Assembly (NCBI GenBank): GCA_021768485.1
Contig: JAIZVZ010000002.1
Coordinates: 78,789 to 142,788 of the forward strand
Direction of reading: 5' to 3'
DNA length: 64,000 nucleotides
Source of the DNA: Oxalobacteraceae bacterium
Lineage (GTDB): Bacteria > Pseudomonadota > Gammaproteobacteria > Burkholderiales > Burkholderiaceae_D
Under the pieces are notes generated by a model. That model saw nothing but the letters and a program-made list of their open reading frames with translations. It did not search any database and was not told the DNA's origin. This document shows positions 17,992 to 27,408 of the stretch, one piece after another (position 1 is the first letter of the stretch; the number at the start of each line of letters is the position of its first letter). Both the position numbers and the translations under genes were made by a program.

Positions 17992-19344
17992 TTACTGCGG
18001 ATTGACGAGTGCTTCATGGATGATTTTCCATTCGCTGCCTTCGTGCACCCAATATTGGCGCTTGTGCAGCGTTGTCTTGCTTTTGCCCGCAGTATTATCT
18101 TGCGTAAAACTGCTGACGATCATATCGTCGCGGCCCGGATAGCGGAAAAACGTCAGGTCGCTGAGCTTGACTTGCAAGCCGGTCGCGGCCGGTCCGACGA
18201 TGCGGTTTTTCGCATACCAGGTGGCGGCATCCTGTCCCTGGGCCGATTTGAAGCGGGCCGAATAGTGGGCCAGGATACGGGCCGCATCCATCTGCTCGAT
18301 ATCGCGGCGCCAGCCGTCCTGCATGCGGTTGGCCGCCTGGCGCTCGGTCTCGGCCTGCGCGCGGCTGATGAAGTCGACCTTGTCGCTGATGACGACCGGG
18401 GTTTTGCCGATTTCGACCGATTGCGTCAGTTTTTCCAGATCGGCATTGGTCAGTACCACGCAGCCGTCGGAGGCCAGCGGCGCCCGGCTGTAGGTCGTGT
18501 TCGGCGTGCCGTGCAGCCAGATGCCCGAGCCGCTGCGGCTGTTGACCTTGTCCCATTCGTTCGGATAGTTCAGCGGCAGGGCACCGGAGCCGTAAAAACC
18601 GGGCAGGCGGCGGCGGTCGATACGGCTGGTAATGTAATACACGCCAAGCGGAGTGCGCTGGTCGCCGGCCTTGATTTTATTGACGCCCAATTTGCCCTGG
18701 GTGACATAGTAATCGGTCAAAAACAGCAATTTGCCGCCACGGTTTTCATAGACGTAGAGCCGCGATTGCCTGGCGTCGACCACCAGCGCATATTTCTGCT
18801 CCGGGCGCATCTGCAGCAGCGCGCGCGGCACCAGGGCCGGGTCGGGGCGCATGCGCAAGGCATTGACGCGCACCAGCGCTTCGTCGCGCAAATCCTTGAG
18901 CTTGTCGGGTGCGCCGTTGGGCGCCGCGCCCATCACGCCGACCGGGCGCGCATGCATCATCAGCAAATCGCCGCGGATCAGGTGGCCGAGCCGGAAGTTC
19001 GGGAAGTTCTGCACCAGGCGGTCGGCCTTGGCCTGGGCATCGCTGAGGCGGTTGGCCGCCATGTCGCGATAGACGGCCAGCAATTGCGCATCGGGCGTCA
19101 CATTGTCGCTTGGCGCGACATCGAGCGGCACCAGTTTGTCGGTATTGAGCGCGGCGCTGCTCTTGAGTGCCGGGGCGTCGCCGTCCAGCGACTTGAGGGC
19201 GGCCGGCAATTCCAGCTCGACCGTGGCCGGTTTGTCGCCAGCGCCAAACCAGATGCGCCCGACCAGCAGGCACAGCGCAAATACAATTAAACCACATGCG
19301 ACTCGGACTCGCGTCGAGCGCATCATCTGTGCAAGTTGCAACAT
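17992..19344 (-). CDS. L,D-transpeptidase (YkuD domain) with C-terminal SnoaL-like domain
   Basis: About 450 residues from the ATG that overlaps the upstream stop (TGATG); an in-frame ATG at 19377 would add 11 residues. An N-terminal signal anchor (RVACGLIVFALCLLVGRIWF) is followed by the YkuD domain with H..SDGC (HGTPNTTYSRAPLASDGCV), whose Cys is the catalytic nucleophile. The C-terminal ~110 residues resemble an NTF2/SnoaL-like fold ending in QYWVHEGSEWKIIHEALVNPQ. The enzyme should cross-link peptidoglycan stems or attach proteins to them. It shares the SnoaL-like end with the upstream gene, suggesting paired function. Confidence 0.87.
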   Translation of the reverse strand: MLQLAQMMRSTRVRVACGLIVFALCLLVGRIWFGAGDKPATVELELPAALKSLDGDAPALKSSAALNTDKLVPLDVAPSDNVTPDAQLLAVYRDMAANRLSDAQAKADRLVQNFPNFRLGHLIRGDLLMMHARPVGVMGAAPNGAPDKLKDLRDEALVRVNALRMRPDPALVPRALLQMRPEQKYALVVDARQSRLYVYENRGGKLLFLTDYYVTQGKLGVNKIKAGDQRTPLGVYYITSRIDRRRLPGFYGSGALPLNYPNEWDKVNSRSGSGIWLHGTPNTTYSRAPLASDGCVVLTNADLEKLTQSVEIGKTPVVISDKVDFISRAQAETERQAANRMQDGWRRDIEQMDAARILAHYSARFKSAQGQDAATWYAKNRIVGPAATGLQVKLSDLTFFRYPGRDDMIVSSFTQDNTAGKSKTTLHKRQYWVHEGSEWKIIHEALVNPQ

Positions 19345-20462
19345 CAGCTGGCCGCGCGCTCCTGCTTGATCAGCCATTTGCCGCCCTGCTTGACCAGCGT
19401 GATCACTTTGCGGCTATTGGCGGTCAAGCGATCCGACACATACACCTGGCGGAATTTGACTGTGGCGGTATTGCCTTCGATGCTAACTTGCGGCGTTTCG
19501 ATCAGGACGCTGATAGTGCCTTTGCCGACGATGCGTGTGCGGCGTTCCTCGGCCCAGGCTTTGCGCGGCTCGCCCTTCGGCGTTTGAAAATCGTTATCGT
19601 AACTGGCCAGATAAGTCTTGATGTCCTTGGCGCTCCAGGCCTTGGCCCAGCTGTGTATCGCCTTCAAGACTTCGTCGCGCTCGCCGTCGGCCTTGGCCCG
19701 CGCATCAGCCTTCGATTCGGGCGCCTTGGTTTCGGACTTGGCCGACGCTTTGAGGTCGGCCTTGGCAACCATTAGCGGCGGCGCCGTCACCAGCGGAGCC
19801 GATGCCGTTTTTGCCGGCACGCCCGGTGCGGCCTTGGCCGCCGCGCTCGGAGCCGTCTTGGCTATGGCGCCCGGCAAGGCTTTGCCGGCCGCTCTTGGCG
19901 AGACGGCGCCGGGATTGGCCACCAGCGTGCGAACCAGCGTCAGTTTGGATTTGGCGCTGGAATTGCCGGAGTCGAGTTGCAAGGCCTTGTCGTAAGCCTG
20001 GCTGGCCAGGCGGGCATAGATGTCGCCGAGATTTTCATGCGCCGTGGCATAGGTCGGATTGGTGCGGATCGCCATTTCCAGCGCGATGCGGGCCTTGTCG
20101 TACTGGCCGCCGGCGGCATACAGCACGGCCAGATTGTTATACGGTTCGGGCAATTCCGGATAATCTTCGGAAAGCTTGCTAAATACCACGATCGCTTCGC
20201 CTGCCTTGTTTTGCTCGGTCAGGATCAAGCCTTTCAGGAAGCGCAGCTGAGCGTCGCGTGGATGCTGTGACAGGGCATTGTCGACCCGGCTCATGGCTTC
20301 TCCATACTGTCCGGCGCGCATTAATTTGTTGACATCGGCATTGTCATCGGCGCGGGCCGGTATCGCTACGAGTGCGCCGACCACGCTCAAGGCCAGTAAT
20401 GTCGAAGAGAACCTTGCTCGTGAAAATGAACTGCAGTATGAATAGAACATGGGTTTTAACAA
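19344..20462 (-). CDS. TPR protein with C-terminal SnoaL-like domain
   Basis: A 372-residue protein with a signal peptide ending ...IPARA, then tetratricopeptide repeats (residues ~45-170: AGQYGEAMSRVDNALSQHP, PELPEPYNNLAVLYAAGGQY), an Ala/Lys/Pro-rich linker (~175-260), and a SnoaL/NTF2-like domain (DEVLKAIHSWAKAWSAKDIKTYLASY). Likely periplasmic. It is the first gene of a two-gene unit with the L,D-transpeptidase, coupled by a TGATG overlap. Its TPR part may recruit or position the transpeptidase; this is inference. It is divergent from cysS. Confidence 0.82.
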   Translation of the reverse strand: MLKPMFYSYCSSFSRARFSSTLLALSVVGALVAIPARADDNADVNKLMRAGQYGEAMSRVDNALSQHPRDAQLRFLKGLILTEQNKAGEAIVVFSKLSEDYPELPEPYNNLAVLYAAGGQYDKARIALEMAIRTNPTYATAHENLGDIYARLASQAYDKALQLDSGNSSAKSKLTLVRTLVANPGAVSPRAAGKALPGAIAKTAPSAAAKAAPGVPAKTASAPLVTAPPLMVAKADLKASAKSETKAPESKADARAKADGERDEVLKAIHSWAKAWSAKDIKTYLASYDNDFQTPKGEPRKAWAEERRTRIVGKGTISVLIETPQVSIEGNTATVKFRQVYVSDRLTANSRKVITLVKQGGKWLIKQERAAS

Positions 20463-20601
20463 TGATATACTTTGACGAAGTATCCCATTCTATCAAAGAA
20501 GCACAGCAAAGAGCGCTTTGCCTGTCGACTTGGTTTAAATTTTCGCGCAAAGTTGTTTATGCGGCGAAAGGCTAATTCGTCGTGCTGAAACCGAAACAAC
20601 T

Positions 20602-22035
20602 ATGAGTCATTTAAAGATATACAACACTTTAGCGCGTGAAAAGCAGGTTTTCGTTCCGATAGTGCCCGGCAAGGTGGGCATGTATGTGTGCGGCATGACG
20701 ATTTACGATTATTGCCATATCGGGCATGCCCGCATGATGATGGCCTTCGATGTCGTCTATCGCTGGCTCAAGGCTTCCGGCTATGAGGTCACTTATGTGC
20801 GCAACATTACCGATATCGAAGACAAGATCATCAAGCGCGCCGTCGAAAACGGCGAATCGATTTCGTCGCTGACCACGCGTTTTCTCTCTTATATGAATGA
20901 AGACGCCGGTGCGCTGGGCATCGCGCGGCCCGATTTCGAGCCGCGCGCCACCGATTACGTGCCGCAGATGCTGTCGGTCATCGCCAAACTCGAAGAAAAT
21001 GGCCTGGCTTATCAAGGCAGCGATGGCGACGTCAATTTTGCGGTGCGCAATTTCCCGAATTACGGCAAATTGTCGGGCAAGTCGCTCGACGACTTGCGGG
21101 CCGGCGAGCGTGTCGATGTCAATGCCGGCAAGCGCGATCCGCTCGACTTCGTGCTCTGGAAATCGTCGAAAAAGGGCGAGCCGGCCGATACCAAATGGGA
21201 TTCGAAATGGGGCAGCGGCCGTCCGGGCTGGCATATCGAGTGCTCGGCCATGTCGTGCGCCATGCTCGGCGAACACTTCGACATCCATGGCGGCGGCGCC
21301 GATCTGCAATTTCCGCACCATGAAAACGAAATCGCGCAATCGGAGGGGGCGTTCAGGCACCAGCATGTCAATTACTGGCTGCATAATGGCTTTTTGCGCT
21401 TCGATAATGAAAAAATGTCCAAGTCGCTTGGCAATTTCTTCACGATCCGCGATGTGCTCGAAAAATTCGATGCCGAAGTGATCCGCTTTTTCATTTTGCG
21501 TGCCCATTACCGCAGTCCGATCAATTATTCGGAAGCCATTCTCGAGGACGCCCGCATCGGCCTGACGCGCTTGTATACGGCATTGAAGGAAGTGCCGCCG
21601 GCTGCCGACAAGAAGCCGGGCCTGACCCTGGCTGCCGACTTGCTGGCCGCCGGCGATGGCGCCGACTACGCCCAGCGCTTCGTCGAGGCGATGGACGACG
21701 ATTTCAATACGCCGCTGGCGATTGCCGTGCTGTTCGAGCTGGCCAATGAAGTCAACAGGTCGCGGTCGCCGGCGCTGGCCTTGTTGTTGAAGAAAATGGC
21801 CGATACCTTGGGGATTTTGCAGCGGCCGCCGCAGCAATTCTTGCAGGCTGTTATCGGCAGCGCGGCCGGCGAAACGGGCGATGAAGCCATGGTTTTGGAT
21901 GGCATCGCGCGTCGCCGGGACGCCAAAAAATCGAAAAATTTCCCAGAAGCTGATAGGATACGCGCCGAACTGCTTGCAAAAGGCATTGTATTGGAAGATA
22001 AACCCGATGGCCAGACCGAATGGCGGCGCGCGTAA
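20602..22035 (+). CDS. cysS: Cysteine--tRNA ligase
   Basis: A 477-residue class I aminoacyl-tRNA synthetase. Cys30 of the zinc site lies in YVCGMTIYD, the HIGH motif is at 39-42, and EKMSKSLGN near residue 271 is the KMSKS loop. GWHIECSAM and [19 protein letters not shown] also match CysRS. It charges tRNA-Cys in the cytoplasm. Its 3' end overlaps the glycosylase gene by 16 bases, so the two are likely cotranscribed. Confidence 0.96.
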   Translation: MSHLKIYNTLAREKQVFVPIVPGKVGMYVCGMTIYDYCHIGHARMMMAFDVVYRWLKASGYEVTYVRNITDIEDKIIKRAVENGESISSLTTRFLSYMNEDAGALGIARPDFEPRATDYVPQMLSVIAKLEENGLAYQGSDGDVNFAVRNFPNYGKLSGKSLDDLRAGERVDVNAGKRDPLDFVLWKSSKKGEPADTKWDSKWGSGRPGWHIECSAMSCAMLGEHFDIHGGGADLQFPHHENEIAQSEGAFRHQHVNYWLHNGFLRFDNEKMSKSLGNFFTIRDVLEKFDAEVIRFFILRAHYRSPINYSEAILEDARIGLTRLYTALKEVPPAADKKPGLTLAADLLAAGDGADYAQRFVEAMDDDFNTPLAIAVLFELANEVNRSRSPALALLLKKMADTLGILQRPPQQFLQAVIGSAAGETGDEAMVLDGIARRRDAKKSKNFPEADRIRAELLAKGIVLEDKPDGQTEWRRA

Positions 22036-22700
22036 TGGCAGCTGAGGCAGAGGCAGATAATATGGCAAGTCTGGTCGTGCGCGAGATCCCGCCTTACTGG
22101 AATGAAGCCAAGCAAGAGCTCATGAAGCGCGACCGCATCATGAACAAGCTGATCCCGCAATTCGGGGATTTGCATCTGGTCGGACGCACTGAAGCGTTCA
22201 TGACGCTGGCGCGCTCGATTATCGGCCAGCAGATTTCGGTGGCCGCGTCGGAGACGGTATGGCGCAAATTTTTGCTCGAATGTCCGAAATGCACGCCGGC
22301 GCAGGTATTGAAGGCGGGCCCGCTTAATCTGGCCGCATGCGGCCTGTCCAAGCGCAAGGCAGAATACATACTCGACCTGGCCGACCATTTCAAGGCCAAG
22401 CGCGTGCATGTCGACAAGTGGGCCGAGATGGATGATGAAGCGGTGATTGCCGAACTGGTGCAGATTCGCGGCATCGGTCGCTGGACCGCTGAAATGTTTT
22501 TGATTTTTAATTTGTTACGACCAAATGTCTTTCCGCTCGATGACGCCGGCCTGATCAAGGGCATCAGCGCTAATTATTTTTCGGGGGAACCGGTCTCGCG
22601 CAGTGACGCGCGCGAAGTGTCGGCCAATTGGGAGCCGTGGCGTACGGTGGCAACATGGTATCTGTGGCGTAGCCTGGAACCGGTGCCTGTTGTGTACTAA
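22020..22700 (+). CDS. DNA-3-methyladenine glycosylase II-type base excision repair enzyme
   Basis: A 226-residue HhH-GPD glycosylase. The helix-hairpin-helix is [17 protein letters not shown] and the catalytic Asp lies in FPLDDAGL about twenty residues later, as in AlkA-type enzymes. It removes alkylated purines from DNA. The first ATG overlaps the end of cysS; an ATG a few codons later (MAAEAEAD) is an alternative. It is followed by accA after 13 bases, giving a cysS-glycosylase-accA-tilS order often seen in betaproteobacteria. Confidence 0.88.
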   Translation: MAARVMAAEAEADNMASLVVREIPPYWNEAKQELMKRDRIMNKLIPQFGDLHLVGRTEAFMTLARSIIGQQISVAASETVWRKFLLECPKCTPAQVLKAGPLNLAACGLSKRKAEYILDLADHFKAKRVHVDKWAEMDDEAVIAELVQIRGIGRWTAEMFLIFNLLRPNVFPLDDAGLIKGISANYFSGEPVSRSDAREVSANWEPWRTVATWYLWRSLEPVPVVY

Positions 22701-22713
22701 ATAAGGATAAATA

Positions 22714-23691
22714 ATGACGACTAAGACAACCTACCTCAGTTTCGAGCAGCCGATCGGCGAACTGGAAGCGAAAATCGAAGAACTGCGTTTCGTCCAGGAC
22801 GATTCTGCGGTCGACATTTCCGAAGAAATCGATCGCCTGGCCAAGAAAAGCCAGCAACTGACGAAAGAAATCTACGCCAAGCTCACGCCATGGCAGGTGT
22901 CGCAAATCGCCCGCCACCAGCAGCGGCCGTACACCATGGATTACGTCAACCAGATCTTTACCGACTTTCACGAATTGCACGGCGACCGCACCTTTGCCGA
23001 CGACATGTCGATCGTCGGCGGTCTGGCGCGCTTCAACGGCCAGGCCTGCATGGTGATCGGTCACCAGAAGGGGCGCGATACCAAGGAACGCGCGATGCGC
23101 AATTTCGGCATGCCGAAACCGGAAGGCTACCGCAAGGCGCTGCGCCTGATGAAGGTCGCGGAAAAATTCGGCCTGCCGATCTTTACCTTTGTCGATACCC
23201 CCGGCGCCTTTCCCGGCATCGATGCCGAAGAGCGCGGCCAGTCGGAAGCGATCGGCCACAATCTGTATGCGATGGCCGAACTGAAAGTGCCTCTGATCGC
23301 CACCATCATCGGCGAGGGCGGCTCCGGCGGCGCGCTGGCGATTGCGGTCGGCGACGCGGTCCTGATGCTGCAATATGCGACCTATTCGGTGATCTCGCCG
23401 GAAGGCTGCGCGTCGATTCTGTGGAAGACCTCGGAGCGGGCCTCGGAAGCGGCCGAAGCGCTGGGCCTGACCGCGCACCGCCTCAAGGCCATGGGCTTGA
23501 TCGACAAGATCATCAGCGAACCGCTCGGCGGCGCCCATCGCGATCCGAAACAGATGGCGGTCATGCTCAAGCGCGCGCTGGCCGATACCTTGCGCCAGTT
23601 CCAGGGCATGAGCACCAAGACCTTGCTCGAAGCGCGGCATGCCAAGCTGATGAGCTATGGCACGTTCAAGGAAACCACGCCGAGCGAATAA
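22714..23691 (+). CDS. accA: Acetyl-CoA carboxylase carboxyltransferase subunit alpha
   Basis: A 325-residue protein that, with AccD, transfers CO2 from biotin to acetyl-CoA in the first step of fatty-acid synthesis. Features: N-terminal coiled coil ([20 protein letters not shown]), [28 protein letters not shown] and [11 protein letters not shown] forming the carboxyltransferase site, all typical of AccA. It has AGGATAA upstream of its ATG. Length is standard. Confidence 0.97.
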   Translation: MTTKTTYLSFEQPIGELEAKIEELRFVQDDSAVDISEEIDRLAKKSQQLTKEIYAKLTPWQVSQIARHQQRPYTMDYVNQIFTDFHELHGDRTFADDMSIVGGLARFNGQACMVIGHQKGRDTKERAMRNFGMPKPEGYRKALRLMKVAEKFGLPIFTFVDTPGAFPGIDAEERGQSEAIGHNLYAMAELKVPLIATIIGEGGSGGALAIAVGDAVLMLQYATYSVISPEGCASILWKTSERASEAAEALGLTAHRLKAMGLIDKIISEPLGGAHRDPKQMAVMLKRALADTLRQFQGMSTKTLLEARHAKLMSYGTFKETTPSE

Positions 23692-23944
23692 GGCAGCGGC
23701 GCGCCGCGCCTGATCACATCGTCCGCGGGCTTGTTGCGTCTGCGGCGGGCGCGTGCGATATCTGCGGCCGGGCGCCAAGCGACCGGCCGTTTTTTATTGT
23801 GCCGCTTATTGTGCCGCTGAGCGGACGCAGGCCCTGAGGGGGCGCGGCGCTCGCCCGTGGCGGATGCCCCGGGCCTCATGCGAGCATGGCTTCGCGCATT
23901 TAGCATGGCTTCGCCCACTTATTATCGGAATTATTGGATTCGCA

Positions 23945-25378
23945 GTGAGTCATTCCCCTGAAAATCGGCTGTCCGCAGCCTTCGATGCCGCGCTCGACGC
24001 CATTTTGCAGTCTCGCCCTTCGACGGCGCTGGCGGTGGCGCTGTCGGGCGGCCTCGACTCGATGGCCTTGCTGCATCTGGCCCATGCCTATTGCCTGCGC
24101 AGCGGCCGCGCCTTGTTTGCATTTCATGTCCACCACGGCTTGAGCGTGCATGCCGATGACTGGCTGGCGCATTGCCGCGCCGTTTGCGCGCAACTGGATA
24201 TTGCCTTCGATTTTCGCCGGGTCGAGATCGAGGATGCCGCCAAAAACGGCGTCGAACAGGCGGCCCGCATGAGTCGTTACCGGGCCCTGGGCGAGCTGTG
24301 CGGCGCGCACGGCCTGCCGCTGCTGCTGACGGCCCATCATCAGGACGACCAGGCCGAAACCGTCTTGCTGCAATTGCTGCGCGGCTCGGGCATGGCCGGG
24401 CTGTCGGGCATGGACAGCTGCAATAGCGCGCCCGAGCTGTTCGGCCGCGCCGACGTCGTCATGGCCCGGCCTTTGCTGGCGCAAACGCGCGCGCTCCTGG
24501 CCGAGTATGTGGCGGCGCTGGCGATTGCCCACATCGAGGACGAATCGAATAGCGATCCGCGCTTTGCGCGCAATGCGCTGCGGCTGCTGGTGATGCCGGC
24601 GCTGGCGGCGCATTTTCCCGGTTTTCAGCAGCGCCTGGCGCGCAGCGCCCAGCATGCGCAGGCGGCGCAGCGCTTGCTGCTGGAATTGGCGCGCGAAGAT
24701 CTGGCCCGCTGCCGGGACGGTGACTGCCTCGACATCGCGCAACTGCGTTTGCTCAGCGCCGAACGCTGCGCCAATTTGCTGCGCCACTGGTTTGCGCTGC
24801 GCGGCTTGCGCATGCCGGCTGCGGCCTGGCTGGCCCAGCTGCGCGAACAGGCGCTCGGCGCGCGCGACGATGCCCAATTGTGCGTGACCCATCCGCAATG
24901 CCATGTGCGGCGCTATCGCGACAAATTGTTCATCGATGCCCGCCGCCCCGGCGAAGATGCCCGCACCGGCAAAATGCATGACGAAGACGACGATTTGCCG
25001 AGCCACGGCTTTGTCTGGGATGGCGTGGCCACGACTTTGCGCGCGGCGCCGTTTGCCGGTGTGCTGCATTTCGAGCAGGCGGCCGAGGGCCAGGCCGGCT
25101 TTGCTGCCGACTGGTTGCGACAGCAGGCTTTGCTGCTGCATTTTCGCAGCGGCGGCGAGCGCCTCAAGCTGGCCGCCAACCGCCCGACCAAGAGCGTCAA
25201 ATACCATTACCAGGCAAACGAGGTGCCGGGCTGGGAACGCGAGCGGCTGCCGATGGTCAGTCGCGTGCAGGGCGAGCGTCGGCAATTGCTGTTTGCCGCC
25301 GGCATCGGCATGGATTGCGCCGAACTGGCTACCGGCGGGCGGCGCATCGTGCTGCGCTGGGAAGCCGATGCGGCCTGA
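23945..25378 (+). CDS. tilS: tRNA(Ile)-lysidine synthase
   Basis: About 477 residues from the GTG at 23945; the frame is open further upstream but that part is not family-like. The PP-loop ATP-binding motif SGGLDS is at residues 34-39, followed by FHVHHGLS and HHQDDQAETVLLQLLRGSG, all TilS signatures. It converts C34 of the AUA-reading tRNA-Ile to lysidine. The C-terminal domain (GERLKLAANRPTKSVKYHYQ) is the TilS tRNA-binding part. Its position after accA is common in this group. Confidence 0.93.
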   Translation: MSHSPENRLSAAFDAALDAILQSRPSTALAVALSGGLDSMALLHLAHAYCLRSGRALFAFHVHHGLSVHADDWLAHCRAVCAQLDIAFDFRRVEIEDAAKNGVEQAARMSRYRALGELCGAHGLPLLLTAHHQDDQAETVLLQLLRGSGMAGLSGMDSCNSAPELFGRADVVMARPLLAQTRALLAEYVAALAIAHIEDESNSDPRFARNALRLLVMPALAAHFPGFQQRLARSAQHAQAAQRLLLELAREDLARCRDGDCLDIAQLRLLSAERCANLLRHWFALRGLRMPAAAWLAQLREQALGARDDAQLCVTHPQCHVRRYRDKLFIDARRPGEDARTGKMHDEDDDLPSHGFVWDGVATTLRAAPFAGVLHFEQAAEGQAGFAADWLRQQALLLHFRSGGERLKLAANRPTKSVKYHYQANEVPGWERERLPMVSRVQGERRQLLFAAGIGMDCAELATGGRRIVLRWEADAA

Positions 25379-25710
25379 GCGGATTTCGGCGGAAGTGCGG
25401 TCGGCGCGCGAAGCCGGCGCCGATGCCCGCCTGAAGGCGGCATGAAGGCGGCATGAAGCAGGCTTTTTCGTCGCCGGCTTGAGCGAGAATCGGGGCGCTT
25501 CGATTTTTTTGCCGCCGTCGCGATTCTGAATTTAAACCGTTCGGCTTGCCGCTTTCGGAATTTATCTGCTTTTCTATTATTTTTTTCCGTTTTTTATTTG
25601 GAAATAATGGCAATCGCAGCGTCAATTTAGGCTGCGGGCACTTGTCAGTTTGCACTGCTGCATGTAAAGTAGCTTGTTCCGACTTTTCCTATCCAGCACA
25701 GAACTTTCTT
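25379..25710. other. Intergenic stretch upstream of lysC
   Basis: No supported gene. The first part contains a short duplication (gaaggcggcatgaaggcggcat near 25434). The AT-rich part before lysC likely holds its promoter. No riboswitch or leader peptide could be recognised. Confidence 0.5.
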
Positions 25711-26958
25711 ATGGCTTTAATCGTCCACAAATACGGCGGTACTTCGATGGGCTCGACCGAGCGCATCAAGAATGTCGCCAAGCGCGTCGCCAAATGGCAT
25801 GACGCCGGTTATCAAATCGTTGTCGTGCCATCGGCCATGTCGGGCGAGACCAATCGCCTGATCGCGCTGGCCACCGAAATCATGCCGCAACCGGACCCGC
25901 GCGAACTCGACATGATTGCCTCGACCGGCGAGCAGGTCTCGGTGGGTCTGCTGGCGATGGCGCTGCTGGCGCTGGGCAAACAAGCGGTTTCCTACACCGG
26001 CTGGCAAGTGGCGATCAAGACCGATTCGGCCTTTACCAAGGCGCGCATCCAGTCGATCGACGATGAGAAAGTGCGGCGCGACCTCGACGCCGGCAAGATC
26101 GTGATCGTCGCCGGTTTTCAGGGCGTCGACCCGAATGGCAATATCGCCACGCTCGGCCGCGGCGGCTCGGACACCTCGGCGGTGGCCATGGCGGCCGCCC
26201 TGAAAGCGTCCGAATGCCTGATCTTTACCGATGTCGACGGCGTCTACACGACCGATCCGCGCGTGGTGTCCGATGCGCGCCGGATGAAGACCGTGACCTT
26301 CGAAGAAATGCTGGAGCTGGCCTCGCTCGGTTCGAAAGTGCTGCAAAGCCGCTCGGTCGAATTTGCCGGCAATTATCACGTCCCCACGCGCGTGCTGTCG
26401 TCGCTGACCGACCCAATGCTGGACCTGGAAACGGAAGCCAATTCCGGAACACTGATATCGTTTGAGGAAGATACCAATATGGAACACGCCGTCATCTCCG
26501 GCATCGCCTTTACCCGCAATGAAGCCAAAATCACTGTGCTGGGCGTGCCTGACAAACCAGGAATCGCTTACCAGATCCTCGGCCCGATTTCGGCTGCCAA
26601 TATCGAGGTCGACATGATCATCCAGAATCAGTCGGTCGAGGGCAAGACGGATTTCACCTTTACGGTTTCGCGCGGCGATTACGTCAAGGCCATGGATGTG
26701 CTGACCCAGCACAAGGACGAGCTTGGCGGCGCCAGCGTGCATGGCGACGCCAAGGTTTCGAAAGTGTCGGTGGTCGGCGTGGGCATGCGCAGCCATGTCG
26801 GCGTGGCTTCGCAGATGTTCCGTACGCTGTCACAGGAAAGCATCAACATCCAGATGATCTCGACTTCGGAAATCAAGATCTCGGTCCTGATCGATGAAAA
26901 ATACATGGAATTGGCCGTGCGTGCCTTGCACAAGACGTTCGAGCTCGATAGCGAATAA
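25711..26958 (+). CDS. lysC: Aspartate kinase
   Basis: A 415-residue kinase phosphorylating aspartate at the head of lysine, threonine and methionine synthesis. The N-terminus MALIVHKYGGTSMGS is the family signature, so the ATG at 25711 is chosen over upstream in-frame starts. GRGGSDTSAVAMAAAL and FTDVDGVYTTDPR belong to the kinase domain; two C-terminal ACT domains (from ~residue 265) suggest feedback control by lysine or threonine. A strong terminator follows. Confidence 0.96.
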   Translation: MALIVHKYGGTSMGSTERIKNVAKRVAKWHDAGYQIVVVPSAMSGETNRLIALATEIMPQPDPRELDMIASTGEQVSVGLLAMALLALGKQAVSYTGWQVAIKTDSAFTKARIQSIDDEKVRRDLDAGKIVIVAGFQGVDPNGNIATLGRGGSDTSAVAMAAALKASECLIFTDVDGVYTTDPRVVSDARRMKTVTFEEMLELASLGSKVLQSRSVEFAGNYHVPTRVLSSLTDPMLDLETEANSGTLISFEEDTNMEHAVISGIAFTRNEAKITVLGVPDKPGIAYQILGPISAANIEVDMIIQNQSVEGKTDFTFTVSRGDYVKAMDVLTQHKDELGGASVHGDAKVSKVSVVGVGMRSHVGVASQMFRTLSQESINIQMISTSEIKISVLIDEKYMELAVRALHKTFELDSE

Positions 26959-26978
26959 TTGACGCCTGCGACGTCCTC

Positions 26979-27005
26979 AAAATGCCCGCGCAAGCGGGCA
27001 TTTTT
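26979..27005 (+). terminator. Intrinsic terminator after lysC
   Basis: aaaatgcccgc pairs with gcgggcattttt around a short gcaa loop, with a T-run at the end. It lies about 20 bases after the lysC stop and is a textbook rho-independent terminator. Confidence 0.9.
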
Positions 27006-27210
27006 ATTGGGCGCGAGTGCCCGTGGCAGGCGGTGCTGTAAGAGGGCGCGGCGCAAGAGGGCAGGCCGGCAGGGCCGATGAGATTCGGCTTTACGGCCGG
27101 TGCCGCCGAAAAAAAGTGCACAGCAAAAGCCGTCGCGGCCCCGCTTGTGCCGTGGCGCTGCGATTTCGGCTTAAAAAATCGTAATTTTTGGAATATTGCG
27201 CATCGTTTTG

Positions 27211-27239
27211 TTGACCAATGGCGCGTGAAAAGATATTAT
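27211..27239 (+). promoter_or_regulatory. Sigma70-type promoter of tRNA-Ser
   Basis: TTGACC (27211-27216) and TATTAT (27234-27239) are separated by exactly 17 bases. Transcription would begin near 27246, about 35 bases before the tRNA. Confidence 0.75.
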
Positions 27240-27280
27240 CTTGCTTCTTTGTTGTCACGCAGTCAGGACAACACCAGAAC

Positions 27281-27374
27281 GGAGACGTGGCCGAGTGGTC
27301 GAAGGCACTTCCCTGCTAAGGAAGCATATGGGCTTAAACCTGTATCGAGGGTTCGACTCCCTCCGTCTCCGCCA
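27281..27374 (+). tRNA. tRNA-Ser (anticodon GCT), integration site of the element
   Basis: 94 nt with encoded CCA. GGAGACG pairs with CGTCTCC, the anticodon stem CTTCC/GGAAG encloses CTGCTAA (anticodon GCT), a long class II variable arm is present, and the T-arm reads GAGGGTTCGACTCCCTC. The integrase gene ends 35 bases downstream, so the 3' end of this tRNA is very probably the attachment site (attL side). The gene is complete, meaning the element restores the 3' end. No second copy of the 3' end is found inside the window. Confidence 0.95.
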
Positions 27375-27408
27375 GTTTTTACCATGTAAATCAAGGGCTT
27401 GAGTGATC

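Noticed and set aside
27281..27374. Search for a second copy of the tRNA-Ser 3' end (attR) in the window
   Set aside because: None found by eye; the element most likely continues past 64000.
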